Shown here: in pieces, positions 47,411 through 56,629 of the stretch
How positions within the stretch are numbered: position 1 is the stretch's first letter
Layout of the letters: every line of letters begins with the position of its first letter
NCBI GenBank assembly: GCA_947359465.1
Contig: OX375872.1
Span: forward strand, 138,899,432 to 138,963,431
DNA: 64,000 nucleotides
Origin: Metellina segmentata
Taxonomy: Eukaryota > Arthropoda > Arachnida > Araneae > Tetragnathidae
Direction of reading: 5' to 3'
Notes under the pieces: model-generated
Seen by the model: only the letters and a program-made list of their open reading frames with translations
Database searches by the model: none
What the model was told of the DNA's origin: nothing
Made by a program: the position numbers and the translations under genes

Positions 47411-47901
47411 TCTACTATTATAAAAGGAAGTGTCTGCGTGCAGTGTCCAGACAAATATATAGGACTTATAGTGATCAAATTTGGCGCATAGTAGTCCTAA
47501 TTTGATGAGAATTTTGTGCGAAGCCCGAATTTCAAAACAATCTAGAAATTTTGTAATTAATTTATTGGCGTTTATTTATTATTTGTTTTCCTTAGAATGG
47601 CAAGTGTGAAGATATTAAAGATTCTAAATTTATTTTTTTCTTTCATTTCCTGAGTATAAACGATTCCAGCGAAGCGAAACAAAATAAATAAAACTTTTTT
47701 TACTGGCGTTATAATTTATTTTTTATTCTTCAGTCCAAGTTTATATCTTCGCGATCGTTAAAGATCGAGTGAAAATTTCAATGGATTTGAAATCTGCGTG
47801 AAATTTTACACCAGATTGATACCTCAAGTAGTCCGAATTTTATGCAAATTTTGTGTACACGAAAATAGTTGTCACGGGCAACGCCGTGCTGGGCCTGCTA
47901 G
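47411..47901 (+). mobile_element. Short non-autonomous Helitron, about 490 bp
   Basis: Starts TCTACTATTATAAAAGGAAG. It ends with the hairpin CACGG-GCAACG-CCGTG, a short spacer (CTGGGCCTG) and CTAG followed by T. A hairpin 10-12 bases before a CTAG end is the Helitron signature. It belongs to the same family as the copy at 31649-32197. Confidence 0.85.
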
Positions 47902-48044
47902 TACAGAATAAATGACGATTAAACTTCTCCCTTATCGACCAATTCGTTTTACGACCTATCCGTAGGAGCGTAGGTAAGTGAGGAGTATCTGTATTTTTGA
48001 TTTTGTGTACCATTTTGAATAAACTGGATTTTTGTCATTTTCAG

Positions 48045-50966
48045 ATTCAAGTATCAGCAAGGAAGAAATACATCTGCCAGAAGCTCATGAACCAAAGAAA
48101 ACTAAAGAAAGCCATGATGTATCGTCCTCTTCACACGCCATTTCTCTTTCATCTCTATTACGAGAGGAAACAACTATCTTCCCATCTTCAGAGATGAGTT
48201 TTAGTGTTTTAAATTCATTCAATTCACAGATCGTGCTCACTCCGTCCTTGCCAAGTGCAGAGATATTTCATTCTTCAAACTATCACAATGCAATACGCAG
48301 CAGTATTAAGGACCTTTTCATAGAAGAGACTTCAACACATTTTGAACAACCGACAATTTCGCCGGTTGTCTTTTCATCCTATTTATTAGATCAATCATCA
48401 TATTTATTAGAAGACTCTTTTATTACTCATGAAAATTCAAATTATTTATTTGGAGATTCATTGAAAACTGTTTCTGTCATACAGGATAGCGAAAACTCTT
48501 ATTCGTTAGAGAATGAGAGTGAACTGTCAGAAGCTTTTGATACCCAAATAAGCACCATCAAAATTCAATCAATATATACTGATATGCATACATTACTGCC
48601 ATATGCTGAAAGCCGAATACACGTTTTGTCTTCTAGACTTAGCTCATTTCCTTCAGCCCCTCTTAGCACGGATGAGTTAAGAGTTTCATCTGGACCAATG
48701 TCAAGCGTTAATGATTTTAATTTTAGCGAAGTTATAAGTGTTGACATGACTAATGTGCAGAGCATACCTGAAGCCACAAAGTTGTTGTCCGATCAGGTAG
48801 AAGGCAATCCGCTTAACAGTAAAAGTATTGTCTCGTCCCTCAACGATTTCAGCTCTGACGTAAGCATCATTTCAATTGGACAGCATTACACTTCAACTGC
48901 CGGCAGTTCGAAGGCGAAATCTCCGACAGAAACAGAATCCGTAATCAAAGAAAATATTTCTCATACTGAGATCAGCAACATCAAACGACAAGACATCGAG
49001 GACATGGATGCTTCATCAAGCAACACAGACTTCGAAGGCGAATTCGAATTGCTGTCGGAATACAAATCTGAAGTATCCGTGCAACCTAATATTTCCCATG
49101 AGATAATTAATGACACACCAGCACTCAGAAATAAGACGTCTCGAAACGAAGATCCGCAACTGGGAAACATAATTAGTGGTATAGTACATTTGCTGGCTGG
49201 AAACGTGCAACTTGCCGCTTTACCCCGGCCCGTTTTTGCATCACCACCTAGACGCCAACTTGCACCTCATGGCTTCCACTCAACTCGTATCAACAACAGA
49301 GGGCCGATAAGTTCGTCTACAGCCAGTCGAACGATCGTAGTTTTTTCCCAACCACAAAATCCTGCCAATATTGTCACGGAAATGCCTCGACCTATTCAGT
49401 ACGTGCCATTAAATCCATCCGGACCGATGGTAAACCGTCAACCTGAAAAAACGAGGCCTCCTGTAAGGGTGCATCCTACAAAACTTAATGAGAAACTTCC
49501 TGCTGGGGTATCTGTTGTTCATTTCCACCATCCTGTAGCTAAACCTCATCCCAATAGGCACAGCTCACCTCCGTTTGTGGGTGAAATCTTTACCCACAAC
49601 AATGGTGCACCTCCAATTCCAAAGATTCAGGCAAGTATTCCTACCCATTTCCAGAAAGTAAAGTCGGAAACTTCCTATCCACACTTTATATTTTCTGACG
49701 GTTCTGGTTCCTCTGTCGTGGTCGTTTTGTCATCTTTTCCATCAAAAACTCCACCAATTGGAACTTTGCCACCAACTCCTGAAAGGACCAGTGCTGCGAC
49801 TCAAATAGTTCCCACCAAAACATTTGAAGTTCTGGCGGATACCCTGAACCCTCAGAAACCAATAAGGAATGAAAAGCCTTCAGTCGTGAGCACTTTGAAG
49901 CCTTCCGGGAATTCAGTTCGTAAGGAGAACATTACTCGAGACAGTATTAGACCTACAAGTATTCGGAATCCTGTTCCTACGGCTGACAATCAGACGGTTC
50001 CATTTGGTCCTATAACGGACTGGGTTGCAGTGTTCGAGCGACCTTCTATGAAATTCAAGCCTTATGCAAATAAAACCCGCACCGATAATGATGTGTCCAT
50101 CATAATGCAACCCATCATTTTCGATATTACAGTCAGCAACTCCTTGAACAAAATAAAAATTTCTGAAAACGCAACGGGTGGAAGTACATCCTCTACTTCA
50201 TCGGTTTCACGGTTTACCTCTACAGATTTGATTCTACCTTCATCCACGGAAATCATCACTTCAAATACAGTGCCAACACCGGAATTGGAAATTTCTAAAT
50301 CGGAAAGTTTTGACCAAATTGAACCAAAAGCATCTTCTATCAGCACTCTACTTACAAAGTCAGATAAAATAAGAACGCATTCGACCTTGTTTGCTGAACC
50401 TGATAATACATTTCGCAATCGAAGACCGACTTTGGAAATGAGTAGTTCCAACCTCATAACTACCAAAGAGGTTAGAAGTTCAAGCTTACGAACTACCGTA
50501 TCCTCAGTATCTAGCACATTCACTAGTAGTCCAGCTGAAGAAAAGACCTTTAAACCAAAGACATATACGAAGACCACAACTAATTCAGTACCCTCCAGGT
50601 CTTACGCAACATTGCATTCTACCTATTCAAATGCCCATCCACCTCTTGGACGTCCTATAGTAATACCAGTAGACATTGAAGAAGTTAGGCCTTTTGTAGG
50701 AGCTATTAATCCAGTCAATCAAGACAGACCTCGTGGTGCCTATCCACCTCATCAAGGGCCATTCCCGATGCCACCGATTCAAGTTACTCGGGCAGGTGTA
50801 AACATAAAAGACGAGTTTAGTAACTCACTACCCCCCTCTCCTTTCCAGCCAAGTCGAACACCTATAATTCGAAGTCCGCCAAGATCACGACCCAATACCA
50901 TCAGGTTTGATACATTTAATATTTCGTTGAATCCTTTAATACACACATGTCCAAAAATTAAAGTAG
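48045..50966 (+). CDS. Giant internal exon of a mucin-like extracellular protein (partial gene)
   Basis: An uninterrupted reading frame of 974 codons, with no ATG needed at its start. The exon boundaries are a pyrimidine-rich acceptor (TTTTTGTCATTTTCAG) and a consensus donor (G|GTGAGT). Both ends are in phase 1, so the exon can be skipped or included without a frameshift. The peptide is rich in Ser, Thr and Pro. It has at least nine N-glycosylation sequons (for example NFS, NIS, NKT, NIT, NQT, NAT) and only one cysteine, six residues before the end (TCPKIKV). The first half is acidic and Ser-rich; the second half is Pro-rich with PP and RPP motifs and an 'INNRGP' segment. There is no transmembrane segment. 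Such composition suits an extended, O-glycosylated stalk of a secreted or membrane-anchored arthropod protein. Start exon and signal peptide lie upstream. The downstream EGF exon is probably part of the same gene. I do not recognise the exact gene. Confidence 0.85.
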
Positions 50967-50977
50967 GTGAGTAATTG

Positions 50978-51150
50978 AATTGATGCCGCATTGGAACAAC
51001 AAACACATCAGGCTATTGGTGAAGGTCGATTCGAAAGATTCGAGGACAGCACCACGTAATTTTGAACCACGGTCAGATGACGTGGTCAACTCCCGAGCTG
51101 TCACTCCACACTCAAAACTTCCACACTTTGCTAATGTGACAAAATTTAAG
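50978..51150 (-). mobile_element. SINE-L fragment immediately after the splice donor
   Basis: On the minus strand it contains 'GTGACAGCTCGGGAGTTGAC', 'CTGACCGTGGTTCAAAATTA' and 'GGTGCTGTCCTCGAATCTTT', ending near 'CCAATGCGGCATCAATTCAA'. It begins only about 11 bases downstream of the donor GTGAGT at 50967. Confidence 0.8.
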
Positions 51151-51417
51151 GATTGTTCGGAATTCGTATCAAGAAAGGTCACTTAATCTCAATCCAACTG
51201 CTTATGATGCTTGCATTACAGCCTACTAACCACCACCAAGGATCGCACAAGATCAAATACTTGATCTTTAGTGCGTGAATTGGACTCCTCTTTTTGCAGA
51301 AACTCTGTTGTGGAAAGCTTGTCTGCACGTTGTAAGGCCTTGTATAAGGGTCAGATGCCAGTATATTCCCTATTATGTTGCTTTTAACTGCCAAAAAATG
51401 TCCGATATAGTGGTTAA

Positions 51418-51428
51418 GGGGACTCGGC
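51418..51428 (+). repeat. Left terminal inverted repeat of the Kolobok-type element
   Basis: GGGGACTCGGC directly after TTAA. The partner at the right end differs at one base. Confidence 0.85.
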
Positions 51429-51874
51429 GAGGAAAATTGGTCAAAATGTCGATTTTGAGATTTTTGCTCCAAATTATACTTTATATATTTAAGAACATTT
51501 GTACAAAGTTTCATAGTCCTACGAAAACTCTGAGATATCTTATTTTCGTTTTTGCTAGCCTAACTATCCGAAAAAAGGACACCCTGACGAACTCGCTTAG
51601 TCAGAATTCCACTCAGCGTTGCTTGACTTTAAAAGCTATTTACAAAGCCTTCAAGTAAAACCTGGTGAATTTAACGATTGAATGAGAAGTATTTATGTAA
51701 CTGTAACTGTGTTTACTTTTCCAGTTTGTTTTGATTATTTCGCTTTACTCAGTGTTTATAATTTGATTCATCCATTTCAAACAGCCTTTTTCAAGGCTAC
51801 ATTTTTACTTTGCGTTCCATTTTGTGCTATTTTAACTTTGTTTTTTCATCATTGTTGAACAACTTTAGTTTGTC

Positions 51875-53653
51875 ATGCCTCGTATGAAAAGAAAATCCGT
51901 GCAAGCTATAAATATGAACCGTAAGCGTTGGTGTTCTGAACATCAACAACAAACAAAGCCCTTGACAGCAGTAGATCAGCTGATTGTTCCTGCTCCCAAT
52001 CAAAGAATACAGAACCTTTCTGCGCTGTCCTTACCAACAGAAAGTAATTCAGGTTCATATGTTTTTATGGACTTGAAACTAATGAATAATCTTTTAAAAG
52101 ATTTATACTGTCCTAAGTGCAACAAGAAAGAATTAAAATTCAACTTAGGTGCAAAGTTTGGCTTTGCATACAATGTGAGCATCATCTGCCATAACTGTGA
52201 TAGTTTTAAATCCACGACTACAACTTCACAAAAAAATGATATGTCTAATTATGACATAAATGTACGAATGACGCAAGCATTCCAACACATGGGAAAAGGT
52301 TATGGTGCCATAGAAACCTTTGGTTTCGTAATGGACATGCCTGTGTTTTCCTCGTCCACTTTCCGTTCATGCACAAGTGCCCTTGATGAAGCGTATAAAA
52401 CGACTTTCATCAATCTTCAAGAAAAAGCTGTGATGGAAGTCAAGAAAGCTTACTCTGATGTTGGGGCTTCAGCGGAAGAAGTCACAAATATTGCGGTTTC
52501 TTTCGATGGGTCATGGCTTACCCGTGGTCACACTTCCCTCTTCGGTGTTGGCTGTGTCATAGACATATTGACAGGGTATGCCATTGACTTTGAAGTGATG
52601 TCTAAAGTTTGTAGCCACTGCTCCAATGCTAAAAAAGATCTTGGTGCTTCCACTGCCGAGTTTGAAACATGGTATGCTGGGCATAGAAATGATTGCCAAA
52701 TCAATCATACGGGATCCTCGAGCTCGATGGAGCTCCGAGCTGCTTCGCTGTTGTGGAAGCGTTCGGAAAAATTAGGCTTCCGCTACACAACGCTTCTTTC
52801 TGATGGGGATTCGAAAACATACACTGAGCTAGTCAATAGCAAAGTGTATGGGGATGTTACCATCGAAAAAGAAGAATGTGTGAACCATGTTGGAAAGAGG
52901 TTGGGAACTGCTCTCCGAGAAGTTGTGTCCAAGTGCAGAGCACGAGGTATCACGTTAGGGGGCAAGAAGCATGGCAGCTTAAAGAGTGAGACGATAAAAA
53001 AACTCACCAAATATTACCTTGGGGCGATATTACGAAATAAGGGTGATGTAAGTGGCATGAAAACTGCGATATATGCCACATTATACCATAGTATGTCAAC
53101 AGATACTAAGCCCCAGCATTCTAAATGCCCAACAGGCCAAACCTCGTGGTGTTTTTATCAACGAGCTATGGCTCTGGGTGAAACACCAGGGCCTCATAGC
53201 AAGTTTGTGAAAACACCACTCAGTGAAACGTTGATGCCGCACATCTTGCCAGTATATCAAAGGCTGGCAAGTAATGCTCTTTTGGAACGTTGTATTCGCT
53301 GTGCAACACAAAATGCAAATGAGTCCTTGCACAGTATCATGTGGAGCAAGTGTCCAAAGGACAAATTTTGTTTCCTCAATCGTGTTCGTCGTTCCATATC
53401 TGAAGCAATTTGCGAATACAATTTTGGTGTAGCCCAAACACTGCATGAACAGCAAAGTGCATTGGGGCTTCAGTATGGAACGGTGAGCCGTAAATTAGCT
53501 GCCATGTTTCTTTCACGAAAAATAAATTTTCAAAAAAGACAAAGATCTAAAAAATTTCAACGTGCAAGAAAGTTAGTGAAGCTAGCTATTAAAAGCCAGG
53601 AAAAAACCTATAAGAAAAGAGAAGGTGTCACCTACAAACCTGGTGGCTTCTAA
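51875..53653 (+). CDS. DDE transposase with Mutator-like transposase domain, 592 residues, intact
   Basis: Full-length frame from ATG to TAA without interruption. The N-terminus is basic (RMKRKS, NRKRW) and may hold a nuclear signal. C79/C82 and C105/C108 form a CxxC-CxxC zinc-binding pair. The RNase H-like catalytic core shows the first acidic residue in SFDGSW (D211), the second in LSDGDS (D310, with D312 close by), and the glutamate in NANESLHSIMW (E483). Between them are a CSHC...H..C..NH insertion (C246 to H278) and a CVNH motif (C335-x2-H338) typical of MULE-like and Kolobok-like folds. STDTKPQHSKCP and GQTSWC (residues 408-426) match conserved blocks I know from uncharacterised arthropod proteins labelled 'Mutator-like transposase'. 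The C-terminus is Lys/Arg-rich. It would cut the element ends and insert them at TTAA. All expected catalytic residues are present, so recent activity is plausible. Domestication cannot be excluded, but the intact termini argue for a mobile copy. Confidence 0.93.
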   Translation: MPRMKRKSVQAINMNRKRWCSEHQQQTKPLTAVDQLIVPAPNQRIQNLSALSLPTESNSGSYVFMDLKLMNNLLKDLYCPKCNKKELKFNLGAKFGFAYNVSIICHNCDSFKSTTTTSQKNDMSNYDINVRMTQAFQHMGKGYGAIETFGFVMDMPVFSSSTFRSCTSALDEAYKTTFINLQEKAVMEVKKAYSDVGASAEEVTNIAVSFDGSWLTRGHTSLFGVGCVIDILTGYAIDFEVMSKVCSHCSNAKKDLGASTAEFETWYAGHRNDCQINHTGSSSSMELRAASLLWKRSEKLGFRYTTLLSDGDSKTYTELVNSKVYGDVTIEKEECVNHVGKRLGTALREVVSKCRARGITLGGKKHGSLKSETIKKLTKYYLGAILRNKGDVSGMKTAIYATLYHSMSTDTKPQHSKCPTGQTSWCFYQRAMALGETPGPHSKFVKTPLSETLMPHILPVYQRLASNALLERCIRCATQNANESLHSIMWSKCPKDKFCFLNRVRRSISEAICEYNFGVAQTLHEQQSALGLQYGTVSRKLAAMFLSRKINFQKRQRSKKFQRARKLVKLAIKSQEKTYKKREGVTYKPGGF

Positions 53654-54533
53654 ATTGACTAATTTTCATTGATAACCCTTTTCATTTTAGTGCTCAAATT
53701 AGGTTTCATTTTAGTAAGTGATGGCAAATTTACTGTCACAATATTAATTAGTTATCTGAACATACAATAATATTAATATTTGTTCACATTAATTCAAATA
53801 ATTTCTATTATGGTGGATTTATTTGCACTTTTGTACATTTTTTTTCTCATTTGCACTGAAATTGTCTTATTTAAATTTGATCATGTACAAAAAATATTTG
53901 ATAATTTTGATCAAAAACATATTAATCTGGCACATATTTGTTAGGGTAATCTGAAAAAAAATAAGGAAACACTTTAAATGAACATTTAATTACTTTTTTA
54001 CCTAAACATAATCTTTAAAAGGCTTTTTCTCGGTTTTGTTTTTTTGCATACTATATGATGGTTAAAATGCTAAGGCTTTTTCAAATATGTACCAATTCAC
54101 TTTAAATTTTTATGACATGTTTATAATGACCTACTTAATACAACCTGTGAGGGAAGTTTTTGATAAAATAATTAGAATTTTTTTTATTGCAATTTAACTT
54201 TAAAAAATTTACATTATCGAGATTTTTCTAAGATTTTCAACTTTTAATTTTTTTTTTCAGAAACTAATAAAGATATCAAAAATCTTCTCCCAACAAGTGA
54301 GAAGAATGGTTTAATCTTTCTTGTAAAAAAAAATCAAGCAAAAATCTCACATTTTAAAAGAAGAGTAGCGTTTTAAATTTTTTTTTAAATTTCTAAATAA
54401 AAAAAAAAATTAAAGGGTTATGTTAATTTTTTTGCATTTTTCTGCAATAATACATTAAATTACATTCATAAACATAAATTATCAGTCAATACATCTTGAA
54501 TTATTTTCAATTTGAGAAGGTGGATATTTAGGT

Positions 54534-54544
54534 GCCGGGTCCCC
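54534..54544 (-). repeat. Right terminal inverted repeat of the Kolobok-type element
   Basis: Plus strand GCCGGGTCCCC directly before TTAA, inverted relative to the left end. Confidence 0.85.
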
Positions 54545-54793
54545 TTAAGGTGTTAGCCTCTAGATAGGAAGGTCCCGGTTCGAATCCGGGTTCGGGCATG
54601 GATGTTTGTAAGCGTATACCAGCTCAGGTGTTGCTTCGTCATGTTCGAAGTAATTGTTAATTGTTAGGAGCAATGATGGTCCTCCCACTGGGTGCTCCTT
54701 CACAAGTGGCCATCACTTCTGGCCTTGTAGTGGCCAATGACTTCGGTCAAATGTGCCCGCCATTAGAAGAAAAAAAAACTGCCAAAAAAATGT

Positions 54794-55233
54794 TTTGTTT
54801 TTGAAATAACTGAAATCTACAATATGTGTTCACCTGAGCATTGTTATAAGAAAGATTTTAGTGCCCAATAGCACCACGAGGCACGTGTTTGTTCTAATGT
54901 TATTCCACTTATCTTATGGAATATTCATTCCACATTTGAGATATTTCGTCGCCAGGTACTTGACACGGAATTAATCTAGAATTGAGTTATCCTTAATTCT
55001 CTCTTGGACATGTGTGTATTTCATTTTCCATTCTTTTGAACATTAAGCCACTTATTTATTTTGTTATGCATTAATGTTTTTAGGAACCATAAGGTTTTGA
55101 TCATTGCTGAATTGTTGTTTCCGACCAACCATTTAATTTTTTATTTATTTGCTCTTTATTAAGAATAAATATATTAAATAAATTTGCCAAGCAATTGTTT
55201 AAGGAAAAAAGCGTAATTTTAAAACATTTTGTA
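54794..55233. other. Non-coding DNA between SINEs, nothing recognised
   Basis: AT-rich, with no coding signal or repeat structure visible. Confidence 0.45.
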
Positions 55234-55245
55234 ATTTATTTTGGA

Positions 55246-55412
55246 TGGTAGGTATTTTAATTAACGTCGTACATGAGCAACACAACAAGCTATTGGAGAA
55301 GGTCCGAGATCAACCCCCAAGGGAAAGATCCGAGGACTAAACCACGTAATTTTGAACCACAGTCAGATGACGAGACAACACCCTAGCTGGCACCCCACTC
55401 GTTAAACTTCCG
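55246..55412 (-). mobile_element. SINE-L copy, 5'-truncated, with target-site duplication
   Basis: Flanked by ATTTATTTTGGA at 55234-55245 and 55413-55424. It retains only the 3' half, from GAGTGGGGTGCCAGC to CTCATGTACGACGTTAATTA and 'AATACCTACC'. Clean 5' truncation with a 12 bp duplication is typical of target-primed reverse transcription. Confidence 0.92.
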
Positions 55413-55508
55413 ATTTATTTTGGAATGTATAAATGGTTAAAAGGCATTTGATCAAAATTATAGTTCTTATTGATTTACCTAAGTTTCTTCGAATTTGAAA
55501 AACCTAAA

Positions 55509-55839
55509 TGGTAATGGTAATTTTTAGTTAACGTCGTACTAGAGCAACACAACGGGCTATTGACGACGGTCCGGAATCAGTCCCTTAAGGGAAAGATTCG
55601 AGGACAACACCTCGTAATTTTGAACCACGGTCAGATGACGAAGCAACACCTGAGCTGGCACCCCACTCTCCAAACTTCCACGCCAACCCAACGTGAGGAC
55701 TTTCGGCCACGACAGATTTAAGGTGCACCAGCCGCCTCTACACCATACGTTTACAAACATCCATGCCCGCACCCGGATTCGAACCAGGAACCTTCCGATC
55801 TAGAGGCTAACACCTTAACCACTATACCGGTTGGTCGGC
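55509..55839 (-). mobile_element. SINE-L copy, full length (about 331 bp), with target-site duplication
   Basis: Flanked by TTGAAAAACCTAAA at 55495-55508 and 55840-55853. On the minus strand the head is GCCGACCAACCGGTATAGTG, then GTTAAGGTGTTAGCCTCTAG and the box-B-like GGTTCGAATCCGGG. The body leads to the end CTAGTACGACGTTAACTAAA and 'ATTACCATTACC'. This is the best reference copy of the family in the window. The 71-codon minus frame inside it is an artefact. Confidence 0.95.
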
Positions 55840-55854
55840 TTGAAAAACCTAAAA

Positions 55855-56118
55855 GGTAGATAATTAACATTCCGCTGGAGCTACGCGGCTATTGGCGACG
55901 ATCCGTGATCAATCCTAAAGGGAAAGAACCAAGAACAAAATCTCGTAATTTTAAACAACGGTTAGATGACGAGGTCAACACCTAAGTTGGCACCCTACTA
56001 ATGTGATGATTTTTGAGGCCATGAAAAATTTAATGTGCAACAGCTTCCTCCCCCCGCCCTCCCCCGCCTACACGACTGTTTTTGGTTGAAACTAGTTTTG
56101 AACTGGCTACGATCGACC
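55855..56118 (-). mobile_element. SINE-L copy, diverged
   Basis: Contains 'GGCTATTGGCGACGATCCGT', 'GATGACGAGGTCAACACCTA' and a C-rich stretch 'CCTCCCCCCGCCCTCCCCCG', in plus-strand SINE-L order. The head is decayed. Confidence 0.75.
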
Positions 56119-56625
56119 AACAAATTGATAAATATGGATGTTGTAAGTCTAGAATTTTTTTTTTTCGTCCTGCTGTTCCGTGCTGTTTGATGTTTCTGAA
56201 AATTTTGAAAGAAGGCTGGACTTTAATAAGATTCCTTTAATTTGGAAAAACTTTACAGGATGGGTCTTGCCGATGCTGATTTGTTTTATTTTTGATAAAG
56301 TCGAACTCGCTCCTTTTTTAACAAAATGAGTAGGTTTATTTTATACGACGTTGCTACCTCCTACAAGTTCTCGCCCTGCTGGTACACCCACAAATTTTCC
56401 TCGCCCTCGTGTGGGAAAAGATGACCATAGAACTACAGATCAATCAGCTACATAAAAGCACTATTCGTGAAGTTTTAATCGAAAGACGAATCTAGTATCC
56501 ACATAGTATCAGAAGATTTAGTGCCCACTTATTCTGCCAGAAAACAAATACTATTTCTTCTGACGCGATATTGAACATTGAAAAGAAAAATTTACCGTCG
56601 CAATATAAGAACTAATTTTAAGCTT
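56119..56625. other. Non-coding DNA, nothing recognised
   Basis: No repeat, transposon end or coding signal. Somewhat less AT-rich near 56340-56440. Confidence 0.45.
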
Positions 56626-56629
56626 TATA

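Larger units (their letters stand above)
51418..54544 (+). mobile_element. Complete 3,127 bp DNA transposon, Kolobok-type by its TTAA target site
   Basis: Ends are GGGGACTCGGC on the left and the inverted GGGGACCCGGC on the right, about 11 bases with one mismatch. They are flanked by TTAA at 51414-51417 and 54545-54548. The uninterrupted SINE-S at 57840-58105 carries a single TTAA (57861-57864) at the corresponding place and so shows the empty site. The element has one intact gene (51875-53653), a 457 bp AT-rich leader and about 890 bp of AT-rich 3' sequence. Family knowledge: Kolobok and piggyBac elements duplicate TTAA, while canonical Mutator elements duplicate 8-11 bp. The transposase is not piggyBac-like, so Kolobok is the best fit. 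This is an inference from boundary and protein type. Confidence 0.88.
51386..54793 (+). mobile_element. SINE-S copy with target-site duplication, split by a DNA transposon
   Basis: The duplication AACTGCCAAAAAATGT lies at 51386-51401 and, with one extra A, at 54777-54793. The SINE is 51402-51417 (CCGATATAGTGGTTAA) plus 54549-54776, which resumes GGTGTTAGCCTCTAGATAGG. It carries the box-B-like GGTTCGAATCCGGG and ends GTGCCCGCCATTA plus an A-rich tail. Its head lacks about the first ten bases of the copy at 57840. The split falls exactly at a TTAA. Confidence 0.93.

Noticed and set aside
50062..50577. 171-codon minus-strand frame
   Set aside because: It is the antisense of the giant mucin-like exon, whose Ser/Thr/Pro-rich codons suppress stops on the other strand.
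51275..51658. 127-codon frame crossing the left end of the DNA transposon
   Set aside because: It spans the SINE and transposon boundary, so it cannot be an ancestral gene; no domain is visible.
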